A stretch of 64,000 nt of DNA from JAFGCY01 sp964609245 (GTDB lineage Bacteria > 4484-113 > JAFGCY01): the NCBI GenBank assembly GCA_964609245.1, contig CAZSSB010000012.1:1-64000 (forward strand), in the 5' to 3' direction. The notes below the pieces were generated by a model that saw only the letters and a list, made by a program, of their open reading frames with translations, did no database searches and was not told the origin of the DNA. A program made the position numbers and the translations under genes. Within the stretch, counting starts at the first letter, position 1, and every line of letters begins with the position of its first letter. Below are positions 1 to 8,290 of this stretch, one piece after another.

Positions 1-62
1 GCAATGCCTTCAGCATGCCCTTTGCCTCAGCAGAATCTACCTGCAGTATACCCGCGCCGATG

Positions 63-680
63 TCAGAACGGCACGTCGGGGCGTCGGGATGAGCGCGGTT
101 CGCGTTCCGGGCCGCGCAGCCGCTGCTCCTGCTGCTGGAGCCGCTCCAGGCCGCCGGGCACCAGCGACAGGTAGTGCCGGTAGGTATCGCGGCTGCGCAC
201 GTCGTGGGCTGCCGTGGCGACGGCATGGAGATCCAGCAGGTATTCGCAGGCCTCGTCGTAGCGCCGCTGCTCCAGCAGCGCCTCCGCGCGGCCGTCCTTG
301 AAGTGCCTGAAACCCGCCGGCGGCGCGGCGTGGTCCATGACCGGGTCGTACATCGTGCCGTGGCTGCGCTGCGCCGCCTCAAGGAAGCGCAGCTTGTCGA
401 TGTCGCTGGCGAAGCGGCCCGCAGGCGGCAGGCCCTGTTCCTCGCGCTGTCGCTCCAGCAGCACCTGCCGGGACGGGGCCCGCAGCTGGTAGAAGCGCAT
501 GAACACATAGAACAGCAGGGACGGCGGCACCGTGATGAACAGCAGCGGCCAGATGCAGCCCATGCCGGCGCAGCCGATGTCGTACTGGGTGATGGCGTCG
601 AAGATCGCCCAGAACAGCAGGCAGAAGTAGCCGATGCCGAGCACAATGAAGACGGCGTTCCAGATCGCGTAAGCGTCCAT
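63..680 (-). CDS. Predicted two-helix membrane protein, unknown function
   Basis: This is a 205-residue protein that I do not recognise. I start it at the ATG at 680, which has GAGGGA about 10 nt upstream. A longer frame reaches 842, but its extra 54 residues look like read-through and have no ribosome binding site. Two hydrophobic helices span roughly residues 6-30 and 40-62, with a CAGMGC cysteine pair between them. A charged, soluble tail follows, with a helical TPR-like stretch (EQRRYDEACEYLLDLH) near residue 140. The tail is probably cytoplasmic and could mediate protein contacts. The gene is divergent from the lipoprotein gene at 846. Confidence 0.6.
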   Translation of the reverse strand: MDAYAIWNAVFIVLGIGYFCLLFWAIFDAITQYDIGCAGMGCIWPLLFITVPPSLLFYVFMRFYQLRAPSRQVLLERQREEQGLPPAGRFASDIDKLRFLEAAQRSHGTMYDPVMDHAAPPAGFRHFKDGRAEALLEQRRYDEACEYLLDLHAVATAAHDVRSRDTYRHYLSLVPGGLERLQQQEQRLRGPEREPRSSRRPDVPF

Positions 681-845
681 CGCTGACTGTCCCTCGCCGC
701 GGCATTCCCTCAGCGCCACGGCGATGCTCACCCGCAAGAGCATAACACCAACCGGGACGCTGTGCCGCCGGCCGCCCGCGGCTTCCGCCTGGCGGATCGC
801 GCTGAACGGTGGTATGGTGTACTCAATCCCGGTCAGGGGCAAACC

Positions 846-1247
846 ATGCGCACAGCAACATCAGCCGCACTGGCAGTCATCATGCTCACCGCCGCGCTCT
901 GCGCCGGCTGCAGTTCGGGCAACTCCGGCCAGTACGCTGCCCCCGCGTTCCTGCCGCAGATCGGCACGGTGTCCCAGCCGGAGGAGCTGATCGGCGGCCA
1001 GCCGGCGGAATTCTCCGTCAGCTGGCTGTACGGCCGCGAGCCCTTTACCGTCACCTGGAACTTCGGCGACGGCGCCGACCCCAGTGTGGTCTCCACCACG
1101 GAACCGACGCGGACTCACACGGTTCACGTCACGGCCGTCAACGAGACCGACCAGCCGGTGACCTACGAGGGGGCGGCCTCGGTGCAGGACTTCGCCGGAC
1201 AGAGCTCGTCAACGACCTTCACCTATACGGTGGACCCGGCGCCCTAG
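846..1247 (+). CDS. Small lipoprotein with one PKD-like domain
   Basis: This is a 133-residue protein. It starts at the ATG at 846, behind CAGGGG; the upstream ATG at 762 would add 28 residues in front of an obvious signal peptide. The signal sequence ends in a lipobox-like LCAGC (Cys about residue 22), so the protein is probably lipid-anchored. The rest is a single beta-sandwich with the PKD hallmark WNFGDGADP. It resembles an isolated module of the larger lipoprotein at 4634. The role is unknown; PKD folds usually serve in cell-surface protein or carbohydrate contacts. Confidence 0.65.
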   Translation: MRTATSAALAVIMLTAALCAGCSSGNSGQYAAPAFLPQIGTVSQPEELIGGQPAEFSVSWLYGREPFTVTWNFGDGADPSVVSTTEPTRTHTVHVTAVNETDQPVTYEGAASVQDFAGQSSSTTFTYTVDPAP

Positions 1248-1312
1248 CGCGGCAGACAGCGGGCGGCTCCATCGCATCTCGCCGGTCGGCTGCGACGAGA
1301 GCCCACAAGCTG

Positions 1313-1318
1313 TATAAT
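1313..1318 (+). promoter_or_regulatory. -10 box (TATAAT) for the PilT-type gene
   Basis: A perfect TATAAT lies 47 nt before the ATG at 1366, so this transcript has a leader of about 41 nt. It contrasts with the leaderless genes elsewhere in the window. Confidence 0.6.
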
Positions 1319-1365
1319 CAAGCAGGTCCTACGGGGTCTTTGAGCCATTCAACAGGTGAACAACC

Positions 1366-2520
1366 ATGAAGCATGTCGACGAAATCCTGACCATCATGAT
1401 GCGCAAGGGCGCCTCCGACGTCCACTTCGGCGTGGGCCGTCCGCCCTTCCTGCGGATCGATGGCGATCTGATGCCGACCGATGACGACATCCTGACCGAA
1501 GAGGAGATGGAGCGCATCGCCAAAATGCTGCTGACGCCCAAGCGCGAGTACCGCCTGGAGGAGGAGAACGAGATCGACTTCGCCTACCAGATGGTGACGC
1601 CGGAGGGTAAACGCGGCCGCTTCCGCGTCAACGTCTTCCGCCAGAAGGGCACGGTGGCCGCCGCGCTGCGTCACGTGCAGGACGTGGTCCCCAGCTTTGA
1701 GGACCTGAACCTGCCGCTGATCCTGGAGGAGATGAGCCTCGAGCGGCGCGGGATCATCATCATCACCGGTACCACCGGCTCGGGCAAGTCCACCACGCTG
1801 GCGGCGATGATCGACTACGTCAACAACCGCCGGCCGGTGCACATCCTGACCATCGAAGACCCGATCGAGTACGTGCTCTACGACAAGGAAGCGATCATCA
1901 ACCAGCGCGAGCTGGGTGTCGACACCAACAGCTTCATGGACGCGATCCGCGGCTCGATGCGTGAGGACCCGGACATCATCCTGGTCGGCGAGATGCGTGA
2001 CCGCGAGACGGTCAACGCCACCTTCCAGGCCGCGCTGACCGGCCACCTGGTGCTGACCACGCTGCACACCCTGGACGTGGTGCAGACGATCAGCCGCGTC
2101 ATCGACTTCTATCCCGAGACGATGCAGAAGCAGGCGCGGATCATGCTTTCCGAGACGATCAAGGCGATCATCTCGATGCGACTGCTGCCGATGGTCGGCG
2201 GCGGACGGCTGCCGGCGATGGAGATCATGAAGACCACGGGCCGCATCCGCGAGTTCATCGAGGAGCAGGAGAAGACCGAGATGATCAAGCTCGCGATGGA
2301 GGAAGGGGAGGACGAGGGCATGATCACCTTCGACCGCTACCTGCTCAAGCTGTACAAGGAAGGCCGCATCACCTATGAGACGGCCATCGCCGCCGCCACC
2401 AGCCCGCACGACTTCAAGCTGCTGGAGCAGAAGGAAACCGACTTCAGCGACAAGATCATGCACCGCGTGGAGCAGTATGGCAGCGGGGCGGCCGAGGGCC
2501 TCTACAAGGGCGGGCTCTAG
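1366..2520 (+). CDS. pilT: PilT/PilU-family twitching motility ATPase
   Basis: This is a 384-residue hexameric secretion ATPase of the type that powers type IV pilus retraction at the inner membrane. An N-terminal PAS-like domain (about 1-115) is followed by the RecA-like ATPase core. Visible motifs are Walker A GTTGSGKST near residue 135, the Asp box with TIEDPIEY, Walker B IILVGEMRD near residue 205 and the His box HLVLTTLHT. The acidic C-terminal extension and the length of about 384 residues resemble PilU as much as PilT, so the paralog assignment is open. No other pilus genes lie nearby. Its stop codon overlaps the convergent CPBP gene by 3 nt. Confidence 0.92.
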   Translation: MKHVDEILTIMMRKGASDVHFGVGRPPFLRIDGDLMPTDDDILTEEEMERIAKMLLTPKREYRLEEENEIDFAYQMVTPEGKRGRFRVNVFRQKGTVAAALRHVQDVVPSFEDLNLPLILEEMSLERRGIIIITGTTGSGKSTTLAAMIDYVNNRRPVHILTIEDPIEYVLYDKEAIINQRELGVDTNSFMDAIRGSMREDPDIILVGEMRDRETVNATFQAALTGHLVLTTLHTLDVVQTISRVIDFYPETMQKQARIMLSETIKAIISMRLLPMVGGGRLPAMEIMKTTGRIREFIEEQEKTEMIKLAMEEGEDEGMITFDRYLLKLYKEGRITYETAIAAATSPHDFKLLEQKETDFSDKIMHRVEQYGSGAAEGLYKGGL

Positions 2521-3407
2521 GCCCCAACGGGGAGCTGGTCCGATTCCTCCGCAGCGTGCCGGCTGCGATTCGGCAGTGAGCCGCGGGCCGCGCGCCAGCA
2601 GAGCCACAGCCACATCGCGCTCAGTACCAGCGTGCAGGCGATGCTGCCTTCGGGACCGAACGAGCCGCCGCTGATCAGGCCGGGGCGTGATCCGCCGAAG
2701 CCGATCCCCAGCAGGGGCGGCGTCAGATGCACGCCGCTGACCGGCAGCCCCAGCGAGGCCAGGCCGCTGTTCCAGATCCAGTGCCAGCCCCAGGCGCCCA
2801 TGCCCGTCCCCTGCATCCACAGCAGCTGACCCAGCACCAGGCCGGCCAGCGCGATGTTGATGAGCGCCAGCGGGGTGGTGGCCGGGTTGCCGCGGTGCAC
2901 GAAGGCGAAGGCGACGGCCACCACCGCACTGGCCAGGATGCCGCTGAGCAGCCACAGCCAGGCCAGCAGGCGCGGCGCGCCCCGCTCCTCCAGCGGGACC
3001 AGCACCAGCGTCGCCGCCCAGAAGATGATGGTGGCCAGCACGCCGACCCCGATCGCGCGGAACAGCAGCTCCTCGAACAGCGACTGCAGCGCGAAGAATC
3101 CCCACAGCAGCACGCCGTCGCTCAGACCGGCAGTCAGCCGCGGCGCATAGGGAGCCCAGTCGGCCGCCGGGCGGAAACCACCGCCGGCCCAGGCCAGCAG
3201 CACGATCACAGCGGCCGCCGCCGCGCCCAGCGCCAGCCCGAAGCCGAACTGCTGCCAGAGCGGCCGGGCGTGCGTCGCGGGCCGCGGATCAAGCCGGCTG
3301 ACGACGTAGCGCCGCATCAGCCACCAGGCGAGCAGGGCCAGCACCGCCAGCAGCAGGTCGCTGATCAGGTAAGGAAGCAGCATCTCGCTCAGCTCGCGCG
3401 CGCTCAC
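2517..3407 (-). CDS. CPBP-family intramembrane metalloprotease (CAAX-like)
   Basis: This is a 296-residue multi-pass membrane protein. The three CPBP (ABI) motifs are present: EELLFR near residue 115, the AFVH motif near 170 and HWIWN near 212. They supply the Glu and His metal ligands expected of a Rce1-like peptidase. I chose the GTG at 3407 because it forms a 4-nt GTGA overlap with the end of the glycosyltransferase gene and has GAGGTG upstream; the ATG at 3383 is the alternative. Translational coupling suggests that the two genes work together, perhaps in envelope maturation. The physiological substrate cannot be inferred from the sequence. Confidence 0.85.
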   Translation of the reverse strand: MSARELSEMLLPYLISDLLLAVLALLAWWLMRRYVVSRLDPRPATHARPLWQQFGFGLALGAAAAAVIVLLAWAGGGFRPAADWAPYAPRLTAGLSDGVLLWGFFALQSLFEELLFRAIGVGVLATIIFWAATLVLVPLEERGAPRLLAWLWLLSGILASAVVAVAFAFVHRGNPATTPLALINIALAGLVLGQLLWMQGTGMGAWGWHWIWNSGLASLGLPVSGVHLTPPLLGIGFGGSRPGLISGGSFGPEGSIACTLVLSAMWLWLCWRAARGSLPNRSRHAAEESDQLPVGA

Positions 3408-4528
3408 CGGGCCACCTCGCTCAGCACCGCGGCGAAGCGCTCCGTGGCCGAGTCCCAGCTGAACTGCTGAGCGCGCTGCCGGGCCTCGGCCGCTGCCCGG
3501 GCCCGCCGGCCGGCGTCCTTGACCAGTTCCAGCGTCCGCTCGGTCAGGGCGGCGAAGTCGCCGTCGGGCACCAGCACGGCGGTCACGTGCTCGCCGTGGG
3601 CCCCCGCGTCGTAGGCCAGGGCGGGCACTCCGTGCCACGCCGCCTCGACGATCGGCAGGTTGAAGCCTTCCCAGCGCGAAGCACAGACGTAGACGTCCAG
3701 CGCGCTGTAGAACGAGGGCATCTCGGCAGGCGGCAGATTGATGAGCGGCAGGGCCCCTTCGGCCCGAATCCACTCCTCGTCGGCGGGACTGCCGACGCCG
3801 CACATCAGCAGCTGCGCCCCCGGCACGGCGGCGCGAATGCTCCGCCCCAGCTTCAGCACCTCGCGGGTGCCCTTGTAGGGCGGGTGGTCCTGGTGCAGCC
3901 GGCCGCAGAAGCCCAGCACCACGGCGTCCTCCGCGATGCCATGGCGCGCGCGGAACTGCTGGTGCGCCCCGGCCGGCGCCGGGTAGTAGTGGTCGCCGCC
4001 GAGGTGGATCACCGTCCCGCGCCGCCTTAGCGCATCGCTCTGCTGCTCGTGCAGGAAGCGGCTGATGCTGACGATCCGCACGCTGCGGGGCTTGTGGAGC
4101 ACCCGCTCGCTGAAGTCGAGCCACGCCCAGTTGGCCCGGCCTTTCCACGTGAAACCCATGGTGGGTACGTTGCCGAAATTGAAGAACACCTGGGGTACAC
4201 CCAGGGCGCGTCCGGCGCCGTAGTATGGATGCGTGCAGGGCACGACCACGTCGTAGTGCTCGCCCGCATCCCTCAGGCGGCGCTTAAGCCCGCGCAGCGC
4301 CCGCCAGCAGTTCAGTTCCAGCAGCGGCAATGCGCGATTGACCGGCGCGCCGTAGACGATGATCTCGCGCAGCTTATAGGGCCCATGGTCGAACGTACCG
4401 TCGCTGGTCGGCGTCCAGATATCGACGCCCATCCCGTGATGGCGGGTAAGCCGGGAGGCGATCTCATGCACCGTCAGATCGACGCCGTAGCCCAGCATCA
4501 TCCGCGTGGTGAAGAACGCAACGCGCAC
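3404..4528 (-). CDS. Family 4-type glycosyltransferase
   Basis: This is a 374-residue retaining GT-B glycosyltransferase. The N-terminal Rossmann half begins VRVAFFTTRMMLGYGVD. The C-terminal half carries LGFCGRL and the signature region SRWEGFNLPIVEAAWHG, which contains the EX7E-type glutamates. I start at the GTG at 4528 because a TACAAT box ends exactly 6 nt upstream and the protein fold begins there; the frame to 4666 would run through the promoter. It likely transfers a sugar from a nucleotide donor to an envelope glycan or lipid. It is followed by the coupled CPBP protease gene. Confidence 0.85.
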   Translation of the reverse strand: MRVAFFTTRMMLGYGVDLTVHEIASRLTRHHGMGVDIWTPTSDGTFDHGPYKLREIIVYGAPVNRALPLLELNCWRALRGLKRRLRDAGEHYDVVVPCTHPYYGAGRALGVPQVFFNFGNVPTMGFTWKGRANWAWLDFSERVLHKPRSVRIVSISRFLHEQQSDALRRRGTVIHLGGDHYYPAPAGAHQQFRARHGIAEDAVVLGFCGRLHQDHPPYKGTREVLKLGRSIRAAVPGAQLLMCGVGSPADEEWIRAEGALPLINLPPAEMPSFYSALDVYVCASRWEGFNLPIVEAAWHGVPALAYDAGAHGEHVTAVLVPDGDFAALTERTLELVKDAGRRARAAAEARQRAQQFSWDSATERFAAVLSEVAR

Positions 4529-4534
4529 GCCAGT

Positions 4535-4540
4535 ATTGTA
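4535..4540 (-). promoter_or_regulatory. -10 box (TACAAT), leaderless start of glycosyltransferase
   Basis: TACAAT on the minus strand ends 6 nt before the GTG at 4528, placing the predicted +1 on the G of the start codon. It is back to back with the promoter of the lipoprotein gene at 4634. Confidence 0.65.
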
Positions 4541-4622
4541 GACGCGCTCCGACGTGGCGCGCCGCGGCTGTGCCCTGGGAACTGCGCCCGAGGTGTGCCC
4601 ACGGCGATTGGACCAGCGGGGG

Positions 4623-4628
4623 TATACT
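4623..4628 (+). promoter_or_regulatory. -10 box (TATACT), leaderless start of lipoprotein
   Basis: TATACT preceded by GG lies 5 nt before the ATG at 4634. The predicted transcript starts at or next to the initiation codon, and no Shine-Dalgarno sequence is present. Confidence 0.65.
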
Positions 4629-4633
4629 AAGAT

Positions 4634-6055
4634 ATGGAGGCAAGGCCGCGATGTGGTGGCGCGCACTGTGCCGCTGTGCTTTTCTCACTCCTGCTGCTCT
4701 GCTCCTGCGCGGGGAGTAGTGGTCATTCACCGGATCCGACAAGCTTCGAGCCAGAGCCAGCACCTGTCGACGAGTCGCCGGGCCTGATGCCCGATGGGAT
4801 TCCGCCGCCTTCCTCCCTGAAGCTGAGCTCAGACCACGAGGCCGCTTACTACTGGCCGGCCAACGCCTATCGGGACGACTGGCCTCACTCACGCGTGTTT
4901 CCCGACACTGATGAGAGCAGCATCAGGCTCTTCGGAAGTACCTACTGGGAGCCACGTGAGCCCCTGTTCGCTTTTGCCTGTTACTCGCTGAACACCGCCG
5001 ACCTGGAACTCGACAACCGTCTGCGCGTCAAGCTCAGCCGAGGGAAGCGGATCTGGGTGGCAGTGGCGGACTTCATCCAGAACACCTGGCGCTGGCAGCA
5101 CTTGACCCGGAGCTACAGCTACCCCTACGACGCGGAGCCGCAGATCGCCGTCGCCACCTTCGACCCGGCGGCCAGCATCCGTGACGGCCAGTTGCCGGTC
5201 ATGCTGATGGCTTACGGCTCGCAGGTCGATGTCGAGTGGCTGAGCCTGCACTCGGAGATCCCCCCTCGGATTAACGGTGTCAGCATCTGGGGCAGCAAGG
5301 AAGGCCAGCTGGCCCGCCTGTCGGCCGACCTGAGCATGGGCATCCCCGAGAAGATGGTCTGGGACTTCAGCACCGCCGGCGTACCCAACCACAGCTTCGA
5401 GTTGGAGCCGGGGCTGATCCTGGGGGCGGCGGGCACCTACTCCTGCTCCGTGACTGCCAGCAACGACTCCGGGTCAAACAGCTACGAGTTCGAGCTGACG
5501 GTTGATGCGTACGAGCCGGGCCGGCTGCCGGCCCTCCGTGCCAGCCCGCTGCAGGACGCGGTCAAGGTGGGCGAGGAGGCGACGATCGCCGTCAGCACCA
5601 CCATGCTGCCGCAAGACGCGCCGCTGAGCTACATGAACTGCGTGGGCGTGGTGGTCGCCAAGGACGCCTGCTACACGCCAAGCTCGTTCAATACCGGCAG
5701 CCCCGGAGGCGACAGATACGAGACGGACGGCTGCTGGAGCACACTGGACGTCCAGCCGGAGGGCTGGATTGCCGTCGACGACTGGATGATCCGGCCCAGG
5801 GATGTCGGGATACCCGGCCTGGTCTGCTATGACTTCAACCTGACGCCGGTCCACGGCGGCAGCGCGACGGACGGCGGGATGCTGTTCAACTTCCGTCTGC
5901 AGTTCGCCGCAGCCGGCACCTACCGCCTGCGGTTCATGGAGTTCGACATCGACGGCCTGCCGCGGACCTACTACTCCGACCACGACAACGTCCATCACGC
6001 CTGGGCGGACCTCAGCAACGAGGACGTGCCCAACACGATCACGGTGACGAAGTAA
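4634..6055 (+). CDS. Large lipoprotein with PKD/Ig-like domains
   Basis: This is a 473-residue secreted protein. A short basic N-terminus leads into LLLLCSC, a lipobox with Cys about residue 25. A Pro/Glu-rich linker follows (about 30-60), then a beta-rich domain with many Trp residues (about 60-200). Next is a PKD-like segment with VWDFSTAGVPNHSFE and GTYSCSVTASND (about 225-290), then another beta domain containing paired cysteines. The N-terminal third resembles the N-terminal part of the lipoproteins at 21341 and 23226, where similar Trp-rich beta domains precede a hydrolase. Here no catalytic domain follows, so this may be a binding paralog. The ATG is set by the -10 box 5 nt upstream. 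Confidence 0.65.
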   Translation: MEARPRCGGAHCAAVLFSLLLLCSCAGSSGHSPDPTSFEPEPAPVDESPGLMPDGIPPPSSLKLSSDHEAAYYWPANAYRDDWPHSRVFPDTDESSIRLFGSTYWEPREPLFAFACYSLNTADLELDNRLRVKLSRGKRIWVAVADFIQNTWRWQHLTRSYSYPYDAEPQIAVATFDPAASIRDGQLPVMLMAYGSQVDVEWLSLHSEIPPRINGVSIWGSKEGQLARLSADLSMGIPEKMVWDFSTAGVPNHSFELEPGLILGAAGTYSCSVTASNDSGSNSYEFELTVDAYEPGRLPALRASPLQDAVKVGEEATIAVSTTMLPQDAPLSYMNCVGVVVAKDACYTPSSFNTGSPGGDRYETDGCWSTLDVQPEGWIAVDDWMIRPRDVGIPGLVCYDFNLTPVHGGSATDGGMLFNFRLQFAAAGTYRLRFMEFDIDGLPRTYYSDHDNVHHAWADLSNEDVPNTITVTK

Positions 6056-6087
6056 TGGAAAGCCCGGCTTAGCCACCACCAGCGATC

Positions 6088-6106
6088 GGCGGGTCGGGGA
6101 CCCGCC
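6088..6106. repeat. Palindromic intergenic repeat (GGCGGGT stem)
   Basis: GGCGGGT and ACCCGCC form a 7-bp stem with a CGGGG loop, enclosed by GCGATC and GATCGC arms. The sequence resembles one half of the double-hairpin repeats at 19722 and 58986. Confidence 0.55.
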
Positions 6107-6164
6107 ACTACTGATCGCAGCTTCCCTGCTGCTGAATCCGGACCCCCGATTCCTGATTCCCGCG

Positions 6165-6170
6165 TATAAT
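6165..6170 (+). promoter_or_regulatory. -10 box (TATAAT), leaderless start of epimerase
   Basis: A consensus TATAAT ends 6 nt before the ATG at 6177, so the predicted +1 is the A of ATG. There is no Shine-Dalgarno sequence. Confidence 0.75.
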
Positions 6171-6176
6171 CCCCGC

Positions 6177-6578
6177 ATGTTCCGACTGGACCATATCGGC
6201 ATCGTGGTGGAGAAGCTCGAGCCGGCCGTCGAGCTCTACTGTAGGCTGCTCAGCTACCCTGCCGAGCAGGTGGAGTACATGGACGTGCCCAGCGAGGGGG
6301 TGCGCGTCGCGATGCTGAGCGGCAATACCAAGATCGAGTTGCTGGAGCCGACCGATCCCGAGGGGGCGCTGGCGCGGTTCCTGGAAAGGCGCGGCGGCGG
6401 CGTGCACCACCTGTGCTTCGGCGCACCGGCGCCGCTGCAGACCAGGCTGGATGAGCTCAAGGAGCACGGGCTCAGCCTGCTCGACGATCAGCCGCGTGTC
6501 GGCGCCGAGGGCCGGGTTTTCTTCGTCCATCCGAAAAGCACGGCGGGCGTGTTGACCGAGTTCGTCGAGGAGGACTGA
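6177..6578 (+). CDS. mce: Methylmalonyl-CoA epimerase (VOC fold)
   Basis: This is a 133-residue vicinal-oxygen-chelate protein that interconverts (R)- and (S)-methylmalonyl-CoA in propionate metabolism. Family hallmarks are the N-terminal LDHIGIVV with its metal-binding His, KIELLEPTDPEG, GGGVHHLCF and the C-terminal HPKSTAGVLTEFVE, which carries the catalytic Glu. The length matches the family. The partner mutase is not in this window, but a biotin carboxylase/carrier pair at 39131-41203 could be the matching propionyl-CoA carboxylase half. The start is fixed by the leaderless promoter. Confidence 0.9.
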   Translation: MFRLDHIGIVVEKLEPAVELYCRLLSYPAEQVEYMDVPSEGVRVAMLSGNTKIELLEPTDPEGALARFLERRGGGVHHLCFGAPAPLQTRLDELKEHGLSLLDDQPRVGAEGRVFFVHPKSTAGVLTEFVEED

Positions 6579-6617
6579 GCAGGCCTGAGCGCACGGCAGA
6601 AGGCCCTTCGCCGATGC

Positions 6618-6623
6618 TAGAAT
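6618..6623 (+). promoter_or_regulatory. Extended -10 box (TGCTAGAAT) for terC
   Basis: TAGAAT preceded by TGC lies 27 nt before the GTG at 6651. The predicted +1 is near 6630, directly before a hairpin. Confidence 0.55.
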
Positions 6624-6630
6624 GGCCGTG

Positions 6631-6648
6631 CCCGCAGCATCCTGCGGG
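6631..6648 (+). promoter_or_regulatory. 5'-UTR hairpin immediately before terC
   Basis: CCCGCAG and CTGCGGG form a perfect 7-bp stem with a CATC loop. The stem fills the whole predicted leader and ends 2 nt before the GTG start. It could mask initiation, but it is far smaller than the yybP-ykoY manganese riboswitch known before some terC genes. Confidence 0.45.
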
Positions 6649-6650
6649 CG

Positions 6651-7613
6651 GTGCACGCCGTGGAGACGACCCCAATACAGGTTCCAACCTGGCTCTGGAC
6701 GGCCTTCGGCCTGCTGGTCGCTGCGCTGCTGGCGCTTGATTTGGGCGTGTTTCATCGCCGCAGCCACGAGATCCGCTCGCGCGAGGCCTTCACCTGGGTC
6801 GCCTTCTGGATCAGCCTCGCGCTGGTCTTCAACGTCGGCATCTGGCTGCTGCTGGGCGCCGACGCCGGGCTGATGTTCTTCACCGGCTACCTGATCGAGT
6901 ACTCGCTCAGCGTCGACAACATCTTCGTCTTCATCCTGGTGCTCGGCTACTTCCACGTGCCGCCGCAGTACCAGCACCGCGTGCTGTTCTGGGGCATTCT
7001 GGGCGCGATTATCCTGCGCGCCACCATGATCCTGGCGGGCATCGCGCTGATCAACACCTTCCACTGGATCATCTACGTCTTCGGCGCGATCCTGATCTTC
7101 TCCGGCTTCAAGATGGCGCTCTCCGGCCCGGAGAAGATCGAGCCCGAGAAGAACCCGGTGCTGCGCGTGGTGCGCCGCGTGCTGCCGATCAGCCAGCGCT
7201 ACGACGGCGCGCGATTCCTGACGCGCCTCGACGGCAAGCTGATGGCCACGCCGCTGCTTGTGGTGCTGATCGTGATCGAGTTCACGGACGTGGTCTTCGC
7301 GCTGGACTCGATCCCCGCGATCCTGGCGATCTCCCGCGATGCCTTCATCGTCTACACCAGCAACATCTTCGCCATCCTCGGCCTGCGTTCGCTCTATTTC
7401 GCCCTGGCGCGGATGATGGCCAAGTTCCGCTTCCTCGGCTACGGCCTGGCGGCGATCCTGATCTTCGTCGGTCTCAAGATGGCGCTCAGCGACTTCGTTC
7501 ACGTGCCGATCACGCTCTCGCTGACAATCATCGCCAGCCTGCTGACGCTGGCGATTGCCGCGTCTCTGCTGTGGCCACAGCGGCCCGCGACCGACGAACG
7601 GCTCGCCGGTTGA
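6651..7613 (+). CDS. TerC/Alx-family integral membrane protein
   Basis: This is a 320-residue protein with about nine membrane helices. Characteristic TerC segments are EYSLSVDNIFVF (about 83-94) and the second repeat IEFTDVVFALDSIPA (about 205-220). Both carry membrane-embedded acidic residues thought to bind metal. Family members act in manganese efflux or metal loading of exported proteins. I keep the GTG at 6651; a GTG at 6660 is possible. A second polar helix pair and a short C-terminal tail complete the fold. The gene overlaps the promoter region of the sigma factor gene that follows. Confidence 0.9.
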   Translation: MHAVETTPIQVPTWLWTAFGLLVAALLALDLGVFHRRSHEIRSREAFTWVAFWISLALVFNVGIWLLLGADAGLMFFTGYLIEYSLSVDNIFVFILVLGYFHVPPQYQHRVLFWGILGAIILRATMILAGIALINTFHWIIYVFGAILIFSGFKMALSGPEKIEPEKNPVLRVVRRVLPISQRYDGARFLTRLDGKLMATPLLVVLIVIEFTDVVFALDSIPAILAISRDAFIVYTSNIFAILGLRSLYFALARMMAKFRFLGYGLAAILIFVGLKMALSDFVHVPITLSLTIIASLLTLAIAASLLWPQRPATDERLAG

Positions 7614-7635
7614 GGCAAGACCCAAGGCTAGGCAC

Positions 7636-7641
7636 TATAAT
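7636..7641 (+). promoter_or_regulatory. -10 box (TATAAT), leaderless start of ECF sigma
   Basis: A consensus TATAAT lies 7 nt before the GTG at 7649. A TTGAGG some 20 nt further upstream could be a weak -35, though the spacing is long. Confidence 0.7.
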
Positions 7642-7648
7642 CAGGTTA

Positions 7649-8290
7649 GTGGCGAAAACCGGTACAACTTCCGGCGAGAAGCGCAAGCAGCCCCGCCGAC
7701 CGACCGATGAGGAGTTGGTCGGGCAACTGGCGGCCGGCGACCGGTCCGCATTCGACCAGGTCTTCGAACGCTACCACCGGCAGATCTACAACTTCATCTC
7801 CAAGCAGGTCGGCGAGCGTGAGAGCGTCGAGGATCTGGCCCAGGAAGTCTTCATGCGCGTCTTCAAGAGCGCCAAGAACTTCGACGTCACCAAGAAGTTC
7901 TCCTCCTGGGTCTACAAGATTGCCTTAAACGAGGTCAAGCGCTATTGGAAGCGCACCGGTGCGCGCCAGACCTACAGTCTCAATGCGCCGGTCGGCGATG
8001 ACTCCGGGGAAGCCGAGCGCGCCGATTTCCTCAAGGATCAGCGGATCGTACCGGCCGACGCCACCGAAAGTGACATCTTCTCGCGCAACCTGCGCACCCT
8101 GATCGATCAACTGCCGGACAAACAACGGACGGTGGTGCTGCTCAAGGTCTACCACGAGTTGACCTTCGAGGAGATCTCCGAGATTTGCGACTGCCCGCTG
8201 AGCACGGTGCTGTCGCGGATGCGCTACGCGGTCAACAAGCTGAGGCGCTGGCTGGGAGTGGAAGAAGACGAGGGCAACGATGGATTGTAA
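7649..8290 (+). CDS. ECF-type RNA polymerase sigma factor
   Basis: This is a 213-residue sigma-70 family factor with regions 2 and 4 only. Region 2 contains ERYHRQIYNFISKQ and DLAQEVFMRVFK. Region 4 contains LIDQLPDKQRTVVLLKVYHE and the helix-turn-helix segment FEEISEICDCPLSTVLSRM. I set the start at the GTG at 7649, because TATAAT sits 7 nt upstream and residues before it would come from promoter sequence. The 3' end overlaps the anti-sigma gene by 11 nt, so the pair is translated together. The target regulon is unknown. Confidence 0.9.
   Translation: MAKTGTTSGEKRKQPRRPTDEELVGQLAAGDRSAFDQVFERYHRQIYNFISKQVGERESVEDLAQEVFMRVFKSAKNFDVTKKFSSWVYKIALNEVKRYWKRTGARQTYSLNAPVGDDSGEAERADFLKDQRIVPADATESDIFSRNLRTLIDQLPDKQRTVVLLKVYHELTFEEISEICDCPLSTVLSRMRYAVNKLRRWLGVEEDEGNDGL

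Noticed and set aside
1318..3105. 595-residue minus-strand frame opposite the PilT gene
   Set aside because: His/Arg/Gln/Asp-rich composition typical of antisense frames in GC-rich genes; it lies over well-supported pilT motifs and continues across the CPBP gene.
6623..6651. TerC translation from the GTG at 6628
   Set aside because: That GTG is out of frame with TerC and lies at the predicted transcription start; the in-frame GTG at 6651 fits the family length.
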